Shown piece after piece: positions 8,915-21,169 of a stretch of DNA of 64,000 bases; position 1 is the first letter of the stretch; every line of letters begins with the position of its first letter. The notes beneath the pieces were generated by a model. The model made no database searches, was not told where the DNA came from, and saw only the letters and a list, made by a program, of their open reading frames with translations. The stretch is from contig NZ_CP080421.1 of NCBI RefSeq assembly GCF_019457515.1, positions 4,259,584-4,323,583 on the forward strand, in the 5' to 3' direction. The translations under genes were made by a program, and so were the position numbers. Origin of the DNA: Shewanella mesophila. GTDB lineage: Bacteria; Pseudomonadota; Gammaproteobacteria; Enterobacterales; Shewanellaceae.

Positions 8915-10120
8915 ATGGCTAAATTCATCCGTTATCTCATCTGCGTGGCATTTGGTGTGAGCCTAGGTTTATCGATAACCTTATCAGGGCAAGAAAATGT
9001 ACAACCATCACCGTCAAAGCTAAACTATCCCCTTTTAATCGATATCATCAGCACGATAGAGACCTACTACGTCGATAAAATCCCTGAGCAAGAGTTGATC
9101 CAAGCCGCTATCGAAGGGATATTTAATAAGCTAGACCCTTATTCAAATTTCCTCGATAAAGATGCCTTTTCCGATCTTAAAGATGCCAATAGCGGAGAGT
9201 ACTTTGGCTTTGGTATTGAGATAGCGACAAGCGATGATAAGGTCACCATCATCAGTCCATTTCCACACTCCCCCGCAGCCATTGCCGGAATACTACCTGG
9301 CGATAGGATAGTTAAAGTTAATCATGAAAGCGTAAATGCCAAACAGTTAGATAACGTTTTAAAAAAGATTAAATTCCACAGTCAAAACAACCTTACTATC
9401 AATTTATCGCTCAGTAGAAGTAACTCTGACGACGTTTTCGATGTCACACTAAAACCCACGATGATCGATGTGAACTCGGTGACGACAGAGCTACTAGGCG
9501 ACGGCATAGGCTATATAAAACTATCGAGTTTTCAAGACGACTCCACCGAAGACCTCATCAAGCAACTCAACCAATGGCAAAATAAACCGCTCACTGGAAT
9601 TATTCTTGATCTCCGCAATAATCCCGGTGGGTTGTTAGATCAAGCCATAAAAATAGCAGACCTATTCCTCGCCAAAGGGCGTATTGTGTCCACTCGCGGC
9701 CGTTTTTTCGATGCGAACTCTGACTACTTTGCATCACCACAGAATCTGTTTTCAAAGTTACCTATTATCGTCTTAATCAACAAGGGTTCTGCATCTGCAT
9801 CGGAAGTGCTTGCTGCGGCACTGCAAGAAAATAAACGCGCCATATTGATTGGCGAAAAGAGCTTTGGAAAGGGCACTGTGCAAAGCATCATTCCAACGCT
9901 GATAGATGGCAATGCAATCAAGCTCACCATTGCACATTACACCACCCCAAAAGGAAGAGATATTCACTCGATAGGAATTGAACCAGACATAAATATCACA
10001 ACAGATGCTATTAACAATAAACAAAGTATGCCTATAATCGACGAACTACCGCCCCATGAAAAAATAGCTAAGGATAAGTTCGTAAAATCGGCTATTACAT
10101 GGATAAAAACAAATACTTAA
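8915..10120 (+). CDS. Carboxyl-terminal processing protease, S41 family (PDZ)
   Basis: A 401-residue envelope protease. The ATG at 8915 is preferred over an in-frame TTG six bases earlier because AGGGG sits six bases in front of it. An N-terminal signal/anchor segment (about 4-22) is followed by an S41 N-terminal helix region, a PDZ domain (about 85-170), and the catalytic domain. The nucleophile serine is in KGSASASEVLAAAL (near 295) and the general-base lysine in GEKSFGKGT (near 318), with LDLRNNPGGLL in front. Such Ctp enzymes trim or degrade periplasmic proteins, including peptidoglycan hydrolases, which fits its place after an EnvC-like activator. Confidence 0.92.
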   Translation: MAKFIRYLICVAFGVSLGLSITLSGQENVQPSPSKLNYPLLIDIISTIETYYVDKIPEQELIQAAIEGIFNKLDPYSNFLDKDAFSDLKDANSGEYFGFGIEIATSDDKVTIISPFPHSPAAIAGILPGDRIVKVNHESVNAKQLDNVLKKIKFHSQNNLTINLSLSRSNSDDVFDVTLKPTMIDVNSVTTELLGDGIGYIKLSSFQDDSTEDLIKQLNQWQNKPLTGIILDLRNNPGGLLDQAIKIADLFLAKGRIVSTRGRFFDANSDYFASPQNLFSKLPIIVLINKGSASASEVLAAALQENKRAILIGEKSFGKGTVQSIIPTLIDGNAIKLTIAHYTTPKGRDIHSIGIEPDINITTDAINNKQSMPIIDELPPHEKIAKDKFVKSAITWIKTNT

Positions 10121-10136
10121 TCACAATAAGAATATA

Positions 10137-10895
10137 GTGCGCTTATTACTTTTATTAGCATTCATCTTGATTGTTAGCCCAACAAAAGCCGCCCAAGTAG
10201 CCATCATCATAGATGACATTGGATACCGTCAAACCGATACGGCGGTGTTGTCATTGCCCAGTTCAATCACACTGTCTGTATTACCACATACACCTCTAGG
10301 TAAAGAAATTGCCCTCTTAGCAAATGATAATGGTCACGAAATCATGCTACATCTTCCTATGCAAGCGCTAAACGGGAAAAAACAAGGGCCCGGCGGATTA
10401 ACCAATAAAATGAATGAGCAAGAGTTCAAACAGACTATCGACTCAGCCCTAGGAAGCATACCCAATGTAAGAGGCGTTAATAATCATATGGGGAGCTTAC
10501 TAACACAGATGAATGAACAGATGATCTGGTTAATGGAAAGTCTTAAGCAACAAGATACCTATTTCGTCGATAGCGCGACAACTCGATACACCAAGGCGGG
10601 CGAAATGGCGAATAAGCTCGGTGTCCCGCAACTTAAAAGGCAAATATTTCTCGACAATGATGTAAGTGAAACGGCACTAGAGTATCAGTTTCAACGACTC
10701 ATTAAGTTGGCTAATAATGAAGGACAGGTAGTAGTTATAGCGCATCCCTACCCAGAAACTATTCGTTTCCTACAAAGTAATCTTAAAAGGTTAGAGCAAC
10801 AAGGGCTCACATTAGTAAAAACATCTCAATTGCTGCCATACCAACTAGCCCAAAAAGAGTCTAAGGTCACTGGCAGCAAAACGCATGTGCGATAA
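10137..10895 (+). CDS. Divergent polysaccharide deacetylase family protein (YibQ-like)
   Basis: A 252-residue secreted protein starting with GTG 16 bases after the protease gene. The first ~18 residues form a signal peptide. The rest is a NodB-type fold of the divergent deacetylase_2 family: IIIDDIGYR (paired aspartates near 24), EIMLHLPMQA, GVNNHMGS (histidine near 120) and IAHPYPET. The metal-binding aspartate and histidines seem kept, so deacetylation of a cell-wall or surface polysaccharide is possible but unproved. The chain gpmI-envC-ctpA-yibQ is tight enough to be one operon and points to cell-envelope work. Confidence 0.88.
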   Translation: MRLLLLLAFILIVSPTKAAQVAIIIDDIGYRQTDTAVLSLPSSITLSVLPHTPLGKEIALLANDNGHEIMLHLPMQALNGKKQGPGGLTNKMNEQEFKQTIDSALGSIPNVRGVNNHMGSLLTQMNEQMIWLMESLKQQDTYFVDSATTRYTKAGEMANKLGVPQLKRQIFLDNDVSETALEYQFQRLIKLANNEGQVVVIAHPYPETIRFLQSNLKRLEQQGLTLVKTSQLLPYQLAQKESKVTGSKTHVR

Positions 10896-10908
10896 TCTAA
10901 TGGATCCG

Positions 10909-11361
10909 TTAGATTTCTAAAACAGGAATAGATAGATCAGGCAGAAGTGCCTTTAACTCATCGCGATTACTAACGACATCAGCCAATGTATAACGGTCTA
11001 AAACCGCCAGATAGGCATCTACAGCCTCCGCTAACATCCCTTTCAATTGACATGAAGGAGTGAAACGACAATAGGGCTTAGTACAATCGATAGGGGCTAA
11101 GGAGTTTTCTAAGATCCTAACTAGCTGACCAATATTTATTTGCTCAGCAGGCTTACCCAATCTAAAACCACCGCTCTTGCCACGAACTGTCTGCAGATAA
11201 CCCTCTTTTCCTAAATGATGCACTATCTTCGACACATGATTAGGTGAAAGATCAAACACCTCTGTAATTTCAGCAATTCTAAACAGTGTTTCTCTTTCTG
11301 GCGATAGGGCCAAATACATTAAAGTACGAATGCCAAAATCTGTATAACGAGTTAACTGCAT
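10909..11361 (-). CDS. nsrR: Rrf2-family [Fe-S] transcriptional regulator, NsrR-like
   Basis: A 150-residue winged-helix regulator. It starts MQLTRYTDFGIR, as NsrR does, has the recognition helix region SPNHVSKIVHHL, the wing VRGKSGGFRLGKP, and three cluster cysteines in DCTKPYCRFTPSCQLK (near 92, 97 and 103), the NsrR spacing. NsrR senses nitric oxide through its Fe-S cluster and represses NO-detoxifying genes. No NO-response gene such as hmp is next to it here. It lies 10 bases after ykgJ on the same strand, with a ribosome binding site (GAAGGT) overlapping the ykgJ stop. Distinguishing it from IscR rests on the cysteine pattern and start. Confidence 0.85.
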   Translation of the reverse strand: MQLTRYTDFGIRTLMYLALSPERETLFRIAEITEVFDLSPNHVSKIVHHLGKEGYLQTVRGKSGGFRLGKPAEQINIGQLVRILENSLAPIDCTKPYCRFTPSCQLKGMLAEAVDAYLAVLDRYTLADVVSNRDELKALLPDLSIPVLEI

Positions 11362-11371
11362 ATTTTACCTT

Positions 11372-11626
11372 CTAAGATATTGTAGCTGCTTCTAACGAAG
11401 TGATAAGCCAAAGGGCCTCTTCATTGGTACTACCGCAAACATCTTCTGTAGCTGCAAAGCGATCACATAAATCAGGCCTCTCGGGCTGACCAAAAATTTT
11501 ACAGAGATTATTATCATCTAATTGAATACAACGAACACCTGCTGGTTTGCCATTCGGCATACCAGGTATAGGGCTAGTAATTGAAGGCGCAACACAACAT
11601 GCACCGCATCCAAGACGACAATTCAT
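11372..11626 (-). CDS. YkgJ family cysteine-cluster protein
   Basis: An 84-residue protein with eight cysteines, including an N-terminal C-x3-C-x2-CC group (LGCGACC, residues 3-11), CIQLD, NLCKIF and PDLCDRF. The pattern fits the YkgJ/UPF0153 family, proposed to bind zinc or an Fe-S cluster; the function is not known. It is the first gene of a likely two-gene unit with nsrR. Confidence 0.8.
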   Translation of the reverse strand: MNCRLGCGACCVAPSITSPIPGMPNGKPAGVRCIQLDDNNLCKIFGQPERPDLCDRFAATEDVCGSTNEEALWLITSLEAATIS

Positions 11627-12030
11627 AAGGCATTATAACTCTATTTACGTGGCGTGTTACCCACAAAGATCACAGCATTATTCTGAGATCTCATAAAGGT
11701 TAGCCCTATCTAATAATAAAAGAGACAAAAATCTAGGTTTCTCTGTGAGAGTCTTATGCAGGTGTAGTTAAATTCGGCAATCAATCAGTTCTCACATGGG
11801 AACCTAAGACATCCGCTTATCAAGCAAAGCTTGATGGATGGCTGCGAGCCGAGGGCAAGGCACATGGATGTGCCGAATGGCATAAACGCAGGATGCAGTT
11901 TATGGCCAAGCCCAGCAGTGGGACGACGTCAGGAGTAAGCATTCATGCCTACATAAGTGATTAAGCCACCAGATATTAATCAAGATGGTTTCGAGAAAGA
12001 GCGTCGATAATTTCATAAACCCTAAACGCA
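11627..12030. other. Gene-free stretch holding an uncharacterised sequence block
   Basis: About 400 bases lie between ykgJ and the rRNA operon terminator. I see no credible gene. Bases ~11745-11963 form a plus-strand frame without an upstream start codon that ends at a TAA near 11963; the segment has internal inverted pieces (for example CACATGGATGTG) and looks like a fragment or a dispersed noncoding repeat. Whether it recurs in the genome cannot be judged from one copy. Confidence 0.35.
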
Positions 12031-12058
12031 AAAAAGCCACCTTATTCAGGTGGCTTTT
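12031..12058 (-). terminator. Terminator of the rRNA operon
   Basis: A perfect 10-bp stem (AAAAGCCACC / GGTGGCTTTT) with a 7-base loop, followed on the minus strand by a run of six T, lies just after the 5S gene. Confidence 0.9.
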
Positions 12059-12071
12059 CACTAAATTAGGC

Positions 12072-12188
12072 GCCTGGAAATGACCTACTCTCACATGGGG
12101 AGACCCCACACTACCATCGGCGCGATTGCGTTTCACTTCTGAGTTCGGGATGGGATCAGGTGGTGCCACAATGCTATGGTTTCCAGAC
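12072..12188 (-). rRNA. rrf: 5S ribosomal RNA
   Basis: The minus strand reads as a standard gammaproteobacterial 5S RNA: TGTCTGG at the 5' end pairs with CCAGGC at the 3' end, and the conserved interior CCGAACTCAGAAGTGAAAC and GATGGTAGTGTGGGG are present. It follows the 23S gene by ~120 bases with no tRNA between. Ends are set by the terminal helix and may be off by a base or two. Confidence 0.96.
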
Positions 12189-12311
12189 AAATTTGGAAAT
12201 TTAGAAAGCTGTTCCCGCCTAAGCAGGAAGTTTTAAAATTGAGTCACACTAAATCAAGTGGCTGTATTCTTTCGCTAAGTATTCACTTAGTTAGAAACCC
12301 TTTTGGGTTGT

Positions 12312-15215
<2,904 letters not shown>

Positions 15216-15554
15216 AATGAGTTTCACAAGGAAACAAACTTTATCAAGCGGGTAAGCTTGATGTTGTATCGCAACTAATGGTGTTTACTTTCGCCAAAAG
15301 AATACTCATGAATCATCATCCTAATTAAAGGGAATGATTCGGCACTTGATTTAAGTGTTTGAGAACTCAATTTTAATTTTCGCGTCAATGCTACAAATAA
15401 TTACGTACAAGTACGTCATTATCCCTTTCACATTAACACTATCAGCTTTCCAAATTTTTAAAGAACAAGCATCGCCGTTAAGACGTGCCACCTGCTCTAA
15501 CAAGAACAAGTTATCTGTGTGAACACTCAACAAACATTAAGTTAGTCGTATAGG
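15216..15554 (-). other. 16S-23S internal spacer without tRNA, with a boxA
   Basis: About 340 bases. Read on the minus strand, a boxA antitermination element (TGTTCTTTAAAAATT, about 15453-15469) lies ~240 bases before the 23S gene. I see no cloverleaf or 3' CCA element of tRNA-Ile, -Ala or -Glu, which many rRNA operons carry here. Stretches flanking the 16S and 23S genes should form the processing stems cut by RNase III. Confidence 0.8.
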
Positions 15555-17097
<1,543 letters not shown>

Positions 17098-17302
17098 AAG
17101 TTTTGTTGAAGCTTAAAGCTTCGGCTCAATGAATTCTGATTCCACATTAAAGACTCGGAAGAATCTCTAACATGTTGTACATATTGCTATGAACACTCAT
17201 CTTACATTGAGTAAAATTTTTGATTGCTTTACATCCGAAGACAGAAAAGCAATTTCGAATAACTCAACACCTGTGAGTGTCCACACAGATTTCTTGTTTC
17301 AT

Positions 17303-17316
17303 CTTGTTAAAGAGCG
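17303..17316 (-). promoter_or_regulatory. rRNA leader boxA antitermination site
   Basis: The minus strand reads CGCTCTTTAACAAG, matching the rRNA boxA consensus (TGCTCTTTAACA) bound by NusB/NusE, about 200 bases before the 16S gene and just downstream of promoter P2. Confidence 0.8.
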
Positions 17317-17385
17317 TTGCTAACATGACGATTGACTCGCTCATTTAGCCGCCGCTGACGCTAGGTCGTTGGCTTAGGGATGCGT

Positions 17386-17413
17386 ATTCTACACTTCCCG
17401 CTGTCGGCGTCAA
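17386..17413 (-). promoter_or_regulatory. rRNA promoter P2
   Basis: On the minus strand: TTGACG (-35, 17408-17413), a 16-base spacer, TAGAAT (-10, 17386-17391), then a discriminator ACGC. It is the nearer of two tandem promoters to the 16S gene. The GC-rich discriminator fits growth-rate control by ppGpp. Confidence 0.7.
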
Positions 17414-17612
17414 GTGCTTATTTTAAGAAGTTTCCCAAGCGATGATTTGTTAACCACTGATGTGATAATCAATCAACACTGGAAGCCTACCGAAGCGCTT
17501 ACCACCACATTCAAATCGCTTGCGATTTTGAATCCCTAACACCGCTGCAAGTCCCATACAATCTAGCTTGTCGCTAACTCGTTGGCCTGCTGTGCCGTGT
17601 CAGTGGATGCGC

Positions 17613-17640
17613 ATTATAGGGAGTTCTCGGATGGGCGCAA
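17613..17640 (-). promoter_or_regulatory. rRNA promoter P1
   Basis: On the minus strand: TTGCGC (-35, 17635-17640), a 16-base spacer and a perfect TATAAT (-10, 17613-17618) followed by GCGC, closely resembling E. coli rrn P1 promoters. Between P1, P2 and the 16S start (17098-17640) I see no gene. Confidence 0.7.
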
Positions 17641-17702
17641 GGGCTTTTTGGAAGAATATGACACTTTTACGTTTGAACGCACAGTTATCAAACGATACGT
17701 AT

Positions 17703-17727
17703 AAAAAAGGGGCTAATTAGCCCCTTT
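17703..17727 (-). terminator. Terminator of ccoG
   Basis: A 9-bp stem AAAGGGGCT / AGCCCCTTT around AATT, followed on the minus strand by a run of six T, 28 bases after the ccoG stop. It separates ccoG from the rRNA operon promoters. Confidence 0.85.
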
Positions 17728-17754
17728 AATCCCTATATACACCAACCTCTATAG

Positions 17755-19182
17755 TTATCTGCTGAAGAAACGCGACTCTTGCGTTGCCTCTAACTCAGAA
17801 CCATCGACTATTGTTTTCACTTTAAAATCGACTTTAGTCATTGGACGCGACAACTCGACAGGATCTACCGCGACACTAATTGGCAGAGTTAGCACCTCAC
17901 CACCTTCAATTGTGACAGTTTCTAATCCATACCATTTGTAATTAGGTAATCCTTCAACACTGAGCTGGTATTCATGCAGGGCTTCTGTCTTATTGAGGAT
18001 CTTTAGGGTAAAGGTATTCTCAATCAAGCCCTGATCGTTTTCTCTAAAGAGTTGATTTCGATCTCGTATGATATCAACCCGCACTGGTGCGATGGTGGCA
18101 CTGGCGTACACAAAGATGATTATCATCACCGCTAATACGGCACCATAACCCACAAGTTTAGGTCTAAGGACCGTTTCCTTTATACCTTCGAGCTTGTTCT
18201 CTGTGGTATAGGCAATAAGCCCTTTTTGATATCCCATACGTTCCATAGTGTTATCACAGGCATCAATACAAGCACCGCAGTTGATACACTCATATTGCAA
18301 GCCGTTACGAATATCAATTCCCGTTGGGCATACCTGAACACACAGATCACAATCAATACAATCACCGAGGCCTAACTCTTTTGGATCTTGTTTACGGGTT
18401 CTCGGGCCACGTTTTTCACCCCGTTTGCTGTCGTAACCGACTATATAGGTATTCTTGTCGAACATCGCCGCTTGGAAACGTGCATAAGGACACATGTGAA
18501 TGCACATGATTTCACGCATCCAGCCAGCATTGCCATATGTGGCTATGGTAAATAGAGCGACCCAAAAATAGATGCCACCAGAGGCATTACCGCTAAATAC
18601 ATCAATATATACCTCACTAGTCGGTACAAAATAGGAGACAAATGTCATAGCAGTTAATAGAGATACTAATAACCAACAGAGATGTTTTGATGTTTTGCGC
18701 CATAGTTTATTAAAACTCCATGGCATCTGATCGAGTTTTATTCGCTTGTTGCGAGCACCTTCGAACTTTTCCTCAAACCAGATAAAGATAAAAGTCCATA
18801 CGGTTTGAGGGCAGGTATAGCCACACCAGACACGACCAAGATAGGTAGTAACGAAAAATAGACCGAAAGCAGCTATCATTAATAGTGCTGCAAGCAAGGT
18901 AAGATCTTGAGGCCAGATAGTTAAACCAAATATGTGAAACTTCTGTTCACCTAGGTTAAACCATACAGCTTGTCTATTCCCCCAAGGTATCCAAGGCAGT
19001 ATGAGGAAGAATAACATAGCTACCCAACCCAAACGGCGACGCAGCTGAGTCCAAAATCCTTCTATTGCTCTGACATAAATACGATTGCGGGGATTGAAGC
19101 GATCGGATTTATTTACGTCTGGCTGGTGAATTTTAATCCGCTCAGCCTTCGAATAATCCTTTTTATTTGATTTTGCGTTCAT
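17755..19182 (-). CDS. ccoG: Cytochrome c oxidase accessory protein CcoG (FixG/RdxA type)
   Basis: A 475-residue inner-membrane iron-sulfur protein needed for copper handling during assembly of cbb3-type cytochrome oxidase. The N-terminal half has several membrane segments, with the membrane-bound motif CGYTCPQTVW (near 120) and MCPYAR near 230. Two 4Fe-4S ferredoxin clusters follow: CIDCDLCVQVCP (about 266) and CINCGACIDACD (about 286). One more membrane segment (about 338-358) leads to a C-terminal Ig-like FixG_C domain. No cbb3 oxidase genes are in the window, so it is separated from its usual partners. Confidence 0.93.
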   Translation of the reverse strand: MNAKSNKKDYSKAERIKIHQPDVNKSDRFNPRNRIYVRAIEGFWTQLRRRLGWVAMLFFLILPWIPWGNRQAVWFNLGEQKFHIFGLTIWPQDLTLLAALLMIAAFGLFFVTTYLGRVWCGYTCPQTVWTFIFIWFEEKFEGARNKRIKLDQMPWSFNKLWRKTSKHLCWLLVSLLTAMTFVSYFVPTSEVYIDVFSGNASGGIYFWVALFTIATYGNAGWMREIMCIHMCPYARFQAAMFDKNTYIVGYDSKRGEKRGPRTRKQDPKELGLGDCIDCDLCVQVCPTGIDIRNGLQYECINCGACIDACDNTMERMGYQKGLIAYTTENKLEGIKETVLRPKLVGYGAVLAVMIIIFVYASATIAPVRVDIIRDRNQLFRENDQGLIENTFTLKILNKTEALHEYQLSVEGLPNYKWYGLETVTIEGGEVLTLPISVAVDPVELSRPMTKVDFKVKTIVDGSELEATQESRFFSR

Positions 19183-19271
19183 ATTTAACAGCCTTACAGC
19201 TTTAATATTCCATAAAAACTGGCTTATTATACATTTTATATTACAAATTGTTCACCATGGTTGGATAAATA

Positions 19272-19625
19272 ATGAAACGCTGGATTATTTTAGGAGCGGG
19301 TATAGGGTTACTCTATTACCTCGCGACCGAAACAGATAAGCTCGATGAGCCAATGGCTCAAACCGACGCGCTAATAACAAAGATTGAGCGCAAACTCGAC
19401 TCGATGACAGGGACTAAGCTCATCAAAGCCGATAACCATATCTCTCAATTAAAGACAGAGATAGCCAACCGAATGACTAAAGTAGAGCTTGCGGCTTTAG
19501 ATGGGATTTTAGAGTCAGAACACACAGTACTAGAGTTTAAGGATGAATATTGCGGTGATAATCCCAGTCGCTTTACGGCATTGAGTAAGGATAATCAAAT
19601 ATTCATCTGCGATAGATTAAGATAA
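19272..19625 (+). CDS. Small single-pass membrane protein of unknown function
   Basis: A 117-residue protein I do not recognise as a named family. The first ~17 residues (KRWIILGAGIGLLYYLA) form a membrane segment or uncleaved signal. The remainder is soluble, mostly helical, with a charged stretch (about 28-75) and two cysteines near the end (YCGD and FICDR) that could form a disulfide outside the membrane. It is divergent from ccoG with an 89-base gap and is followed by an 11-bp hairpin. Composition looks like the neighbours, so it is probably a real gene. Confidence 0.65.
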   Translation: MKRWIILGAGIGLLYYLATETDKLDEPMAQTDALITKIERKLDSMTGTKLIKADNHISQLKTEIANRMTKVELAALDGILESEHTVLEFKDEYCGDNPSRFTALSKDNQIFICDRLR

Positions 19626-19639
19626 TCCCATCACTTGAA

Positions 19640-19674
19640 ATATGAAAACTTCGCTCTTAATGCAGTTTTCATAT
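19640..19674 (+). terminator. AT-rich hairpin after the small membrane protein gene
   Basis: A perfect 11-bp inverted repeat (ATATGAAAACT / AGTTTTCATAT) with a 13-base loop starts 15 bases after the stop codon. It lacks a T run, so it may stabilise the mRNA end rather than terminate transcription. Confidence 0.4.
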
Positions 19675-19754
19675 CGATGATTGACCTATATAGCTAATGA
19701 GCCTAGCCTTTGCACATTCGTCTTAATTGAAAATGCAGACACAGAGTAATAACC

Positions 19755-20657
19755 ATGACAGATAAAGTTTCTGATATTTTTGATCCTAACCTTTGGGATC
19801 GAGTCAGTGGATTTGAATTTGAAGATATCACCTATCATAGAGCCAAAGATCAGGGAACTGTCCGTATCGCTATCAATAGGCCTGATTGTCTTAATTCATT
19901 TAGGCCAAAAACCGTCGATGAACTCTATACCGCACTCGATCATGCGCGCCAATGGTCAGATGTCGGTTGTGTATTAATAACCGGAAATGGACCGTCGGCT
20001 AAAGGGCAATACTCATTTTGTGCTGGCGGTGATCAACGTATTCGCGGTAAGGATGGCTATAAATATGAGGGGGACGAGCAAGGCAAACCAGACGTCGCCC
20101 GTATGGGACGCTTACACATATTAGAAGTGCAACGTCTTATCCGTTTTATGCCAAAAGTCGTGATTGCCGTTGTCCCTGGCTGGGCTGTCGGTGGAGGTCA
20201 TAGCCTGCACGTCGTATGCGATCTCACTCTTGCATCGAAAGAGCATGCCATATTTAAACAAACTGATCCCGATGTGGGTAGTTTCGATTCTGGTTACGGT
20301 AGCGCTTATCTCGCCAAGATGGTCGGTCAGAAGCGCGCCCGCGAAATATTCTTTTTAGGTTTTAACTACAGCGCCGATGAAGCGTTTGATATGGGCATGG
20401 TTAATCGCTCAATTCCTCACGCTGAACTTGAAACCGAAGCATTGAGTTGGGCCAAAGAGATCAACGCTAAATCGCCAACGGCTATGCGCATGTTGAAATA
20501 CGGCTTTAACCTGCCGGATGATGGATTAGTCGGTCAGCAACTCTTTGCTGGCGAAGCCACTCGTCTGGCCTACGGTACCGATGAAGCCGTTGAAGGCCGC
20601 GATGCCTTCCTAGAAAAACGCGACCAGGACTTTTCCAAGTTCCCTTGGCATTATTAA
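19755..20657 (+). CDS. menB: 1,4-dihydroxy-2-naphthoyl-CoA synthase
   Basis: A 300-residue crotonase-fold enzyme that closes the naphthoquinone ring from o-succinylbenzoyl-CoA in menaquinone synthesis. It has the oxyanion-hole segments CAGGDQRIRG (about 95) and GWAVGGGHSLH (about 135), the SFDSGYGSAYLA catalytic block (near 177-188), and the C-terminal DFSKFPWHY. The residue that is a bicarbonate-site glycine in the E. coli enzyme (QTGP) is aspartate here (QTDPDVGSFD), the type seen in the Mycobacterium enzyme, to which the whole C-terminal half is also close. It stands alone, without other men genes. A strong terminator follows. Confidence 0.95.
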   Translation: MTDKVSDIFDPNLWDRVSGFEFEDITYHRAKDQGTVRIAINRPDCLNSFRPKTVDELYTALDHARQWSDVGCVLITGNGPSAKGQYSFCAGGDQRIRGKDGYKYEGDEQGKPDVARMGRLHILEVQRLIRFMPKVVIAVVPGWAVGGGHSLHVVCDLTLASKEHAIFKQTDPDVGSFDSGYGSAYLAKMVGQKRAREIFFLGFNYSADEAFDMGMVNRSIPHAELETEALSWAKEINAKSPTAMRMLKYGFNLPDDGLVGQQLFAGEATRLAYGTDEAVEGRDAFLEKRDQDFSKFPWHY

Positions 20658-20688
20658 CCACAAATATGTTGCCTCAATAAGCTCACCT

Positions 20689-20720
20689 ATAACAAAGCCG
20701 CATCACATCGGCTTTGTTAT
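20689..20720 (+). terminator. Terminator after menB
   Basis: A perfect 12-bp inverted repeat (ATAACAAAGCCG / CGGCTTTGTTAT) with an 8-base loop, 32 bases after menB. The right arm runs straight into the left end of the MITE-like element. Confidence 0.7.
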
Positions 20721-20832
20721 ACCAATCAGTATAAGAAAGTGATCTACTCAGCGTATTTTTTGCAAACTAATTCAAGGTGAATGGATGATGGAATGGTTGT
20801 TCCCTTGTGAGGCCATTCCTATTGATTGGTAT
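20719..20832. repeat. MITE-like 114-bp element with 10-bp terminal inverted repeats
   Basis: The block begins ATACCAATCA and ends with its exact reverse complement TGATTGGTAT. The interior codes for nothing. Small elements bounded by ACCAATCA/TGATTGGT are, to my recollection, common in Shewanella and related marine genomes. Only one copy is in this window, so mobility is inferred from structure. Confidence 0.55.
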
Positions 20833-20910
20833 TAAATTGAATAATTACACACGTCAGCGGTCAATCTAGAAACTCTTTTAAGCCTATCGGCATTTACCTC
20901 TTTAAATTGC

Positions 20911-20931
20911 AAATGATAATAGTTATCATTT
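20911..20931 (+). promoter_or_regulatory. Fur box before the DUF2061 gene
   Basis: A perfect 9-3-9 palindrome AAATGATAA-TAG-TTATCATTT matches the Fur operator consensus (GATAATGATAATCATTATC) well. It lies 26 bases before the start codon, where Fur would block transcription when iron is plentiful. Confidence 0.75.
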
Positions 20932-20956
20932 AAAAACACTAAAGAGGAGTTTCATC

Positions 20957-21148
20957 ATGGCTAAAACATTCACTTTTGCAATACTGCATTTCAGCGTTGC
21001 CTTCACTATTACTTACCTACTAACTGGCAGTGTCGTTATTGGTGGTGCAATAGCCTTAATTGAACCCGCAGTAAATACGGTTGTGTTCTACTTTCATGAC
21101 AAAGTATGGAAACAGATAGAGAGCCGTCAAGCACAGCTAATCGCTTAA
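20957..21148 (+). CDS. DUF2061 membrane protein
   Basis: A 63-residue protein of the DUF2061 family with two membrane segments (about 5-22 and 25-45) and a short charged tail. KTFTFAILHF and FYFHDKVW are characteristic; the role is unknown. AGAGGAG eight bases before the ATG is a strong ribosome binding site. The adjacent Fur box suggests expression when iron is scarce. Confidence 0.8.
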   Translation: MAKTFTFAILHFSVAFTITYLLTGSVVIGGAIALIEPAVNTVVFYFHDKVWKQIESRQAQLIA

Positions 21149-21169
21149 CACTCGAAAATTAACTAGTGA

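Noticed and set aside
11900..12190. A 96-codon frame across the 5S gene
   Set aside because: It runs through the rRNA terminator and the 5S gene; not a protein gene.
15216..15554. tRNA gene in the rRNA spacer
   Set aside because: No cloverleaf-forming segment or CCA-ended acceptor stem can be found by eye.
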